A DNA stretch of 64,000 nucleotides from Neodidymelliopsis sp. IMI 364377 (Eukaryota; Ascomycota; Dothideomycetes; Pleosporales; Didymellaceae), in contig JAPEUT010000149.1 in NCBI GenBank assembly GCA_027946375.1, forward strand, positions 1 to 64,000, given 5' to 3'. Every line of letters begins with the position of its first letter. Position 1 is the stretch's first letter. The translations under genes were made by a program, and so were the position numbers. Below are positions 57,460 to 64,000 of this stretch, one piece after another. The notes under the pieces are model-generated. The model worked only from the letters and a program-made list of their open reading frames with translations, was not told the DNA's origin and made no database searches.

Positions 57460-58086
57460 GACTGCTATGTACTATTGATAGTATTAGGGGACTAGAGCCT
57501 AGTTTTGTTCTGCTGGTGAGAAGATTACAATACGAAGACGCGATGCTCTCATCTATATATTCTTTAACCAAGAAGGGCCGGTCCCCTCGGCGGCGTCTCG
57601 GAGGGACTCACAGTACCGCGGCTCGAGCAGATTCCGACCTGCACTGCAAGCGCGCAGCACATGATACGGGTGTTTTCGCGTTGGAGTCACGGTGGTGTGA
57701 CGGCTTTTACGTTCATATCTGGAGCAGATTTATTGATGCAGTACTTGTGCAGTAGTCAGTATGATTGACGTCTGCTGCGGTGACGGAATCGCAGTCTTAG
57801 AATGGAGATTCAACCGAACAACTGAAATGCAGACGCTGCGATATAGCTGTAACTCTCAAGTACCCTTGATCAACGTGTTATTCATAGTGATAAATAACGC
57901 CCAGGCTGGTGGTATCGAGATTCGCGAGAGTCACACCTTCCGCGTCCTGCGCAAGGCTGACATGCAATGCCAAGCCCAGCATCTCCGCCCGCCGACATCA
58001 CAGCTTCAACCTCACAACGCTCGCGCGCACCACGACCCCCGTCACACCCCGCAAGCCGCGTCCAACACCCCCTACAACCCTTCAAA
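57460..58086. promoter_or_regulatory. Divergent promoter region, GST / complex I subunit
   Basis: These 627 bp separate the GST start codon (minus) and the complex I subunit start (plus). A TATA-like CTATATATTC lies at 57551-57560, about 90 bp upstream of the GST ATG. The right end is C/A-rich leader sequence. Confidence 0.5.
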
Positions 58087-58573
58087 ATGGCAGGCGGACA
58101 CGAAGGCAAGCTTTCTCCCTCGAAGACTCGGCACTGAAACCGCGCAATGGCGAGCAATGGCTAACAAACTGATAGCACTCCACAAGGATCCCGCGATCAT
58201 AAAATGGAACAGTACGTCTTCGCACGCCCGCATAACCCGCCTACCACTCGCCCTACTCGAATTGTCTATCTTCAGCTGGGCAGATACTCGAATTAAAGGC
58301 GGAACCGCTCGAGGCGTAGAATGGGGGCAGGCATGGCTAACCACGCGCAGACATGACGGTGAACCGCCACAAGTACTTCCGCTGGACGAAGCGCACCGCC
58401 TTCATCAACTTGATGTATGTCGTTGTTGTGCCCGCTGCGTTGGGAATCGTTGGCTACAACGTCGATGTGAGTGTCTGCGAAGCTCGGGGTTCGGGGGGAT
58501 GTGGGCTAATGTTGGATAGGGCAAGTGGGATATGCGCGGTAAGAGGAGGGGAGACACCATCTCTGAGTTTTAG
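58087..58573 (+). CDS. NADH:ubiquinone oxidoreductase (complex I) small accessory subunit, B15/NDUFB4-like
   Basis: Four small exons, 58087..58105, 58176..58211, 58351..58466 and 58520..58573, giving 74 aa. Introns are 70, 139 and 53 bp. The first appears to be a GC-AG intron (donor G|GCAAGC, branch GCTAAC, acceptor TAG). The spliced product reads MAGGHEALHKDPAIIKWNN, then HKYFRWTKRTAF, one membrane helix (about 38-55), and the diagnostic end DGKWDMRGKRRGD plus TISEF. This is a one-helix subunit of the membrane arm of complex I in the inner mitochondrial membrane. If the first intron is not real, an in-frame ATG at 58158 would give MANKLIALHKDP instead. The gene was recovered by splicing alone. 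Confidence 0.82.
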
Positions 58574-58865
58574 AGAGTGGGTGATGCAGAAATGGGATGG
58601 TTGCGTGTATATATCATGCGTGTGCGTGGGGAGAGGGAGAAGGAGCTACAGCAGCTCAGAGGCACGAATGAACTTTCCTTTTGTTTCAACGCTGCGGATG
58701 AGAAGTGTCTGGACTTGTGTGCATGTGATGTTTTGTGATATTTGTCTGTGCTGTGTCATGCTGTCTGTACTGATACTCCAAAAACGAGCTCCCAGTCACA
58801 CCTCGTGATATCAGTCGACTCCAAATCCAACCCATGACTGCTTGTGCAAACAGCCCTACAAGACC

Positions 58866-59810
58866 CTACTTCCTCGCCTCCTCCTGCACTTCCCACTCCC
58901 TCAACCACTCAATCTCCTCATCATCAGGCGCAAGATACAACGGACGCCGCACCGCTCGTGTCCAGTACATCATCGTTCGGTCGCTGATAGAGATACTGGG
59001 GTCATCATGAACGCTCTTCAAGGCTGCGTAGAAAGCATCGCATTCGGTCTGCAAGCCGAGCACTCGCAGGCAACGCAGAATACGCGTGATACGCAGGTGA
59101 TTGTGGTCGAAACGAACGCACCAGTTGCGTGAGGCTTTGCGCCAGTTGGGGCCACGGGATACGGAGTAATCGAAGGGGAGCGACTGCGATGTTTTGTCAG
59201 ACTTGGAGGGCTTTGTTTCTTCTGGCAATCCTTCTGTGGGCGATGAGGTGGTGGTATCTTGCTCCAAGGCAGCTGAGGTCTTCTGAACGCCATCCTCGTC
59301 TGGTTGTGCGGTTGTGGTAGTCGATTTACTCTTTGTGATAACTTGCTTCTGATCGCTTGGCTTGATGCTGTCGTCCTCTTGCTTGCTAGCGACTTCAGGC
59401 TGGATTGACGTGGTAAAGCCATAGAAAGTAAGCATGCGCTCAAAGCTCCGACGCAGCCTCTGCCTTAGTTCGCTCCTCTCCCTAAACGCCTTCATGGTCT
59501 CAAGATCAATGACAGGTGCCGCAAAGTTGAACGGCGAGCCTTCAGGAAGAGGAAACAGCATTTGAATGTAGTTGTGGCTGTGTTCCAATTGGCTATCGTT
59601 CCATGCCAGGATCTGCTCTTGAGTGCGTCCGAGTGTGTCCTTTGCTTGGACGTCTGGATCGTAGAAGCGAATGATTGTCGAGCCGGTGGACTGCTTGGAT
59701 GGAGCCATGCTGGATAGCTTCAGGCGTTTGTTTGCTGACATGTGGTGGGTTGAGCGTGGAAAGATCTGAGCTCGAGAGGTAAAATGATGGATGAGCTTGC
59801 TGGTATTCAT
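58866..59810 (-). CDS. OGFr-domain protein
   Basis: Single exon of 314 aa. The opioid-growth-factor-receptor conserved region spans about residues 50-130 and 225-290: STIIRFYDPDVQAKDTLGRT, QILAWNDSQLEHSHNYIQML, FPLPEGSPFN, and later NWCVRFDHNHLRITRILRCLR. A low-complexity insert rich in Ser, Thr, Lys and Gln (about 140-215) splits it. Fungal members are uncharacterised and are not hormone receptors in any known sense. A second ATG 23 residues in (MSANKRLKLSS) is a possible start because the first 22 residues look like leader sequence. Confidence 0.85.
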   Translation of the reverse strand: MNTSKLIHHFTSRAQIFPRSTHHMSANKRLKLSSMAPSKQSTGSTIIRFYDPDVQAKDTLGRTQEQILAWNDSQLEHSHNYIQMLFPLPEGSPFNFAAPVIDLETMKAFRERSELRQRLRRSFERMLTFYGFTTSIQPEVASKQEDDSIKPSDQKQVITKSKSTTTTAQPDEDGVQKTSAALEQDTTTSSPTEGLPEETKPSKSDKTSQSLPFDYSVSRGPNWRKASRNWCVRFDHNHLRITRILRCLRVLGLQTECDAFYAALKSVHDDPSISISDRTMMYWTRAVRRPLYLAPDDEEIEWLREWEVQEEARK

Positions 59811-60543
59811 ATACCCCGAGTAGATCTACCAAGTACCACGTTTCTAGCTGGACTTCTGGGTGAAGGTACTGTGGGTCGCTGAGTGAAATCGACTCTTGTG
59901 GGTTCTCCTGTTGCTATTGTTTGTAAAAATGCAATACCAGGTTGCGACGCGATCGATAAGCTCAGTATCCAATAAAGCTGCTTTTCAATAAGGTTGCTTG
60001 ACTTTGATCGTTGTGTCGACTGCCTTTAGGGTTGCGGTTGGGAAAGCACGGGCTAACTTCTTTCATATTAGCTTACGTCCACACCTTCGCGGCCGTGATC
60101 AGCAATCTCTCCTCCTTTCACCTTCTTGTGTAACGCACAGACAGTCTTGATCTTACATCCTCTCTATCTCTCTGCTTCAACCCTCGGAACATTCCTCCGC
60201 AACATCTTCGCTCTCACGCTTTCCTGCAGCCTGACGTCAGAGTGCGCTTTTTGTTGAGCCGCGCTTGTTCCAGACCGCGAAATCCCACGCGGAACATGTG
60301 TTTGCCATGGAGGACTTGCTTTGGTGGCTCTGCCTGCAGGGAAGCCGGTAGATAAACCTGCTGTGAATGCAGGGGTTTTGGAGCCGTCCTTCGATCTAAC
60401 GCATGACATAAATATGGACCACGGTTCTTGCTGCACTGTGGTTTTATTCAAGTAGTGGCGGAGCTCGCATCTTCTTTACCTGAGCTTTGAAGACATTCTT
60501 CGAATTTACCCAGGCTTCATTATCCACAACTCCCACAACAATC
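59811..60543. promoter_or_regulatory. Divergent promoter region, OGFr-domain gene / alpha-amylase
   Basis: About 730 bp with GC-rich blocks (60080-60110 and 60180-60360) and a C/T-rich stretch at 60110-60180. I looked for CGG-N8-AGG amylase-regulator sites and saw none I would defend. No coding signal. Confidence 0.45.
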
Positions 60544-62128
60544 ATGGGTTCCGACGGTACGCTTTTGGACTTTGTCGTCTTCACACGCACACCTAACACA
60601 AAGGCCAGAACAGACGCCTACGCCAGATAACCACACCCTCTTCCAGGGGTTCGAATGGAATGTCCCTGCTGACCAAAAGCACTGGAAGCGCCTCATTGCT
60701 GAGGTTCCGAAACTGAAGGCAGTTGGTGTTGATAACATCTGGCTTCCCCCGGGCTGCAAAGCTGCTTCACCCGAGGGCAACGGCTACGATATCTACGACT
60801 TGTACGACTTGGGTGAATTTGACCAGAAGGGTCAGAAGAGTACCAAATGGGGGCCGAAAGAGGACTTGCTCGAGCTTTGCAAAGTTGCCAAAGAGAACGG
60901 GATAGGTCTGTTCTGGGACGCCGTCCTGAACCACAAGGCTGGTGCCGACAAGACTGAGAAGTGCCGTATTGTTGAGGTTGACAACAACGACCGCACAAAA
61001 GATGCATCCGAGCCCTACGAGATTGAGGGCTGGCTGGGCTTTGATTTCCCCGGTCGAGGTGACAAGTACTCTTCCCAGAAGTACCACTGGGAGCACTTCA
61101 GCGGAACAGATTACAACCAGGCCAACGAGAAGAAGGCCATCTACAGGATTCTTGGTGACAACAAAGGCTGGAGCCAGTCTGTCGACTCTGAATCTGGCAA
61201 CGCCGACTACATGATGTTCGCGGATATCGACTACTCGCACCCGGAAGTGCAAGCCGACGTGAAGAACTGGGGCGTCTGGATCACCAAAGAGCTCGGCCTG
61301 AAGGGATTCCGCCTGGACGCCGTGCAGCACTTCTCCGAGCGCTTCACCAACGAATGGGTCGACAACCTGCGCGACGAATGCGGGCGCGATATCTTCATCG
61401 TAGGCGAATTCTGGTCCGGCGATGCCCAACTCATGTGCGACTGGCTCGACGAAATGGACCACAAGTTCTCCCTCTACGACTCCCCCCTCCTCAACAACTT
61501 TTCCCAAATCTCCAAAACCCCAGACGCCGACCTCCGAAAAGTATTCGACAACACCCTCGTGTCCAAAAACCCAGTCAGCGCCGTCACCGTCGTTACAAAC
61601 CACGACACGCAGCCCGGTCAGACGGTCGAAACCCCCGTGGAAGGCTTCTTCAAACCCCTCGCCTACTCCCTCATTCTGCTACGCAAACAAGGCTACCCCT
61701 GCCCGTTCTACGGCGACCTCTACGGCCTCCAGGGCGAACACGCCGCCGATCCCTCTTGCGGCGGGAAACTCGCCGACCTGATTCTCGCACGCAAACTGTT
61801 TGCCTACGGCGACCAGGAAGACTACCTCGACGAAGCGAACTGTATTGGTTTCGTGCGCCGCGGCACTTGGGACAAGGTCGCTGGCCTTGCGTGCGTGATG
61901 AGCAATTCCGGACCGGGGCAGATACGGATGGCGGTTGGCGAAATGCACGCGGGCGAGAAGTGGACGGATGTGTTGGGGTGGGAGCAGGGTGAGGTGGAGA
62001 TTGATCAGGATGGCTATGGGCTGTTCAAGTGTCCCGGGACGAGTGTTGCGGTGTGGGTGCGGGCTGATGCCGAGGGGAGAGAGAGGTTCCCTACCGAGTT
62101 TGATGCGGATATTTATTCAAAGGCTTAG
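60544..62128 (+). CDS. Intracellular alpha-amylase (GH13, bacterial-type)
   Basis: Two exons, 60544..60556 and 60609..62128, giving 510 aa. The 13-bp first exon encodes MGSD. The 52-bp intron has branch CTAAC and acceptor CAG; an earlier AAG acceptor would break the frame. GH13 motifs: region I near 109-113 (DAVLNHK); region II FRLDAVQH with the nucleophile at about D241; region III VGEFW with the acid/base at about E271; region IV TNHDTQ with the transition-state stabiliser near D337. No signal peptide is visible, unlike secreted Taka-type fungal amylases. The overall layout is that of cytosolic bacterial AmyA-like enzymes found in some fungi. It should hydrolyse alpha-1,4-glucans, possibly glycogen or wall alpha-glucan precursors. 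Confidence 0.9.
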
Positions 62129-62273
62129 ATGGGGGAAAGTATACGTGTTTTTTTCTTCTTTCTCGATGATAGATGGAGTTGTTGGGTTTGGAAGCAGCGC
62201 AGTGTAGACACGGCAATGAGTGAGTGTTGTGAATAATCAGCCATGAACCCACAGCCCTTCATTCCGCTTGACT

Positions 62274-62321
62274 GAAAAGTAAAGTAAAGTAAACTAAACT
62301 CAACTAAGTAAATAAATAATC
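62274..62321. repeat. AAAGT / AAATA-type simple repeat
   Basis: Imperfect AAAGT pentamers passing into TAAATAAATAA lie directly after the stop codon of the minus-strand YSH1 gene, so they fall in its 3' UTR. Confidence 0.6.
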
Positions 62322-64000
62322 CTACACTCCTCCCTCCCTCCTCTCCACGACCGCCTTAACCCTGGCTCTCAACGCATTATTCGCACACTCGACATCCAAA
62401 TCCTCCAACCAGACACGCGCAACGAAGCGGTCGAATTTGATCTCGATCCCGGGGACGGGGATACCGAGGTTGTGCAGGCGCTTGAGTTCGGCTTTGTCGG
62501 TGTCAATGTCGTTGGTGTTGGTGTTGGTGTTGGTGGTGGTAGAGGGATCGGAGGGGTCGGAGGGGGTGGTGCCGTTCATAGTGTCGTTGTCGTTGTTGTT
62601 GGCGGGGTTCGTGGGGGAAGAGCGCGGGTACGGGATAGGCGATACGGCGTCTTCGCCGAATTGGGCTTCGAGGAAGAGCAGGAGGCGCGCGAGGCGGGTG
62701 GAAGGGTCCGAGGTACCGTGGGGGTGGTGTTTTTTCTGCACGGGCTTTTCGGGGTGGGCGTGTGCGTGTGCGTGGGAGTGTTTGCGGGAGGATTCTGTTT
62801 TACGAGTAGTTAGTAATTGTTTTTTGATGTTTTTCTTTGGGGGAGAACTTACGTCGCACGGCTGCTGGGGAGCTTTCGACTGTGAAGAGCACTGCGAGAA
62901 CGGCGTCGGCAATGCCGTCGTTGATGACGTTTCCCTCCCAGGAGACTTCGACGCGGCCGCCCGGTTTGACGAGCACGGTTACGCAGTCCATGACTGTGAA
63001 TTGTGTGCTGGTGCGACCGACTTCTTCGTCTGCGTCTTCTTTCATGCCGTCGCCGTTGACTTCTTTGCCGTCGACTGCATCGTCGGTGATGTCTGCTTCT
63101 TTCAGGGCGCCAAATGTGCCTTCGAGGGCCCATCGGATGAGCTCTGTGCCTGCGGCAGACAGCGTGAGGTGTTGACGGCATACGATTGTGGTTGTGGTGA
63201 GACCTGCATACTCTTTGAGATCCTCGGGCGCCATGAGTGAGATCTTAAAGTCGTTTTGAATTAGCACACCGCTGATTAGGTCGACGCTTTCGTTGTCCTC
63301 GGCAGCCTGCTCGGGTTCGCCGTTTTCTCCGGGTGACTTGAGAGAGCGAGGTAAAGGTGGCTGGATGGAGGCGAGCGAACCGACAACTTTGGCGATCTTG
63401 TCGGTCTTGAAAGGGATCCGGAGTTCCTCGCAGTTGGCGGGCGAGTAGATCTTTGTTGGGACTGTTTTGTGTGCGTTGAAGCCGAGGAGTTTGGATTTGA
63501 GACGTGTCATGTTACCCTTTTCACCGTGGACGAGGATCTGTTGAGGGGTCAGTTAGGTGTCCTGTCGTAGGATAGCAAACGAAAACCATGACACTTACGA
63601 CTACAGGTGCGGCAACTTCCTGCACAAACTCCATATTTTCCTTTCCGTCGACGTGAGCGGCGAAACTGTATTCTTGAACGGTACAGCGTCTCGGGATCAT
63701 GATCTGTTCATTCTCCCTCTGACCCACCCGACGATTGTTGTTGGCGGCTCGTGTCATGATGGCGGGAATTTGCTCAGGCTCATGCACAATCTGCTTGGCC
63801 ATGGTGCCTTCCACCGAGTAACCAGTGATGATGACACCATTCCTCGGGTCTGGAGCCCATCGTTCGAGCAGCTCACGGGACGTGCCAGACTGCATCATAC
63901 CGGGCGAAGCCAACATGACACAGCCACTCATGTCGTCGAAGCGCTCCAGGTTCTTCAACGAACGTACAAAGCGAAGATCCCAGGCTCCACGTCGGCCAAC
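62322..64000 (-). CDS. YSH1: Cleavage and polyadenylation endonuclease YSH1 (CPSF73), 3' part
   Basis: Partial: the 5' part lies beyond the right edge. Visible exons are complement(63599..64000), complement(62853..63537) and complement(62322..62794), giving 519 C-terminal residues. Introns are 61 bp and 58 bp (donors GTAAGT, acceptors CAG; the second has branch TACTAAC). YSH1 is the zinc-dependent nuclease that cuts pre-mRNA before poly(A) addition. The visible part starts in the beta-CASP domain (GCVMLASPGMMQSGTSRELLERW, VIITGYSVEGTMAKQ), followed by the RNA-metabolising beta-lactamase C-end (LVHGEKGNMTRLKSKL) and the Ysh1 C-terminal domain. The His-rich run HAHAHAH and a Thr-Asn repeat interrupt that C-terminal domain. 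The metallo-beta-lactamase active site is outside the window. Confidence 0.94.
62503..62541. repeat. GTTGGT coding microsatellite inside YSH1
   Basis: Tandem GTTGGT hexamers on the plus strand encode a Thr-Asn dipeptide repeat in the C-terminal domain of YSH1 on the minus strand. The repeat keeps frame because its unit is a multiple of three. Confidence 0.75.

Noticed and set aside
57761..58519. 252-codon plus-strand frame
   Set aside because: It reads through the introns and wrong frame of the complex I subunit gene; splicing gives a much better product.
60767..61603. 278-codon minus-strand frame, Val-rich
   Set aside because: It is antisense to the catalytic part of the alpha-amylase gene.
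1..64000. tRNA genes, CRISPR arrays, biosynthetic gene cluster, complete transposons
   Set aside because: No B-box-like tRNA signal outside coding sequence, no spaced direct repeats of CRISPR type, no PKS, NRPS or terpene enzyme and no transposase or reverse-transcriptase motif were seen by eye on either strand.

Overview
This is eukaryotic, filamentous-ascomycete DNA (Pezizomycotina; possibly Dothideomycetes, but I cannot place it securely). The evidence is many short introns (about 43-166 bp, mostly 47-61) with GTNNGT donors, CTRAC/TACTAAC branch sites and YAG acceptors; CT-rich leaders before start codons; compact single genes on both strands; and recognisable fungal orthologues. There are no operons, and I see no virus, complete transposon, rRNA, tRNA or CRISPR.

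Layout. 0-9 kb: a ferric/cupric metalloreductase (minus), a 3.3 kb gene-free stretch, then a HERP/Usa1-like ubiquitin-domain ERAD protein (minus) divergent from mitochondrial phosphatidylserine decarboxylase PSD1 (plus). 10.9-15.8 kb: a MYND-finger protein, a decayed 17-bp tandem repeat, and a large unrecognised membrane protein with a glycosylatable ectodomain. 16-25 kb: splicing factor RSE1 divergent from ribosome-export factor SDA1, then an unrecognised basic protein. 25-29.6 kb: an APH-family kinase-like protein, a GPI-anchored cupredoxin and a CENP-X/MHF2 histone-fold protein. 29.6-36.2 kb is gene-poor with one MIF/tautomerase-like gene. 36-41 kb: a Q-rich zinc-ribbon protein, a membrane-anchored DUF3445 (heme-dependent N-demethylase-like) protein and an App1-type phosphatidate phosphatase. 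42-50 kb: a VHS-GAT sorting protein, an OSGIN-like flavoprotein and a double BTB(T1) protein. 50-64 kb: mitochondrial phosphate carrier, SLC43/FMP42-type MFS transporter, glutathione S-transferase, a small complex I subunit, an OGFr-domain protein, a cytosolic alpha-amylase, and the 3' part of polyadenylation endonuclease YSH1 running off the right edge.

Most genes are core housekeeping (splicing, 3'-end formation, ribosome export, mitochondrial phosphate and lipid supply, ERAD, kinetochore/DNA repair). I see no biosynthetic cluster and no convincing multi-gene novel system. The points most worth a second look are single genes: a MIF domain buried inside a 367-aa protein, a CENP-X with a SUMO-interaction-like acidic tail, a tethered DUF3445 enzyme, a probable GC-AG intron after a 19-bp first exon, and several unrecognised proteins. 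All exon joins were worked out by hand from splice consensus, reading-frame continuity and remembered family similarity; none was tested against transcripts or by database search.
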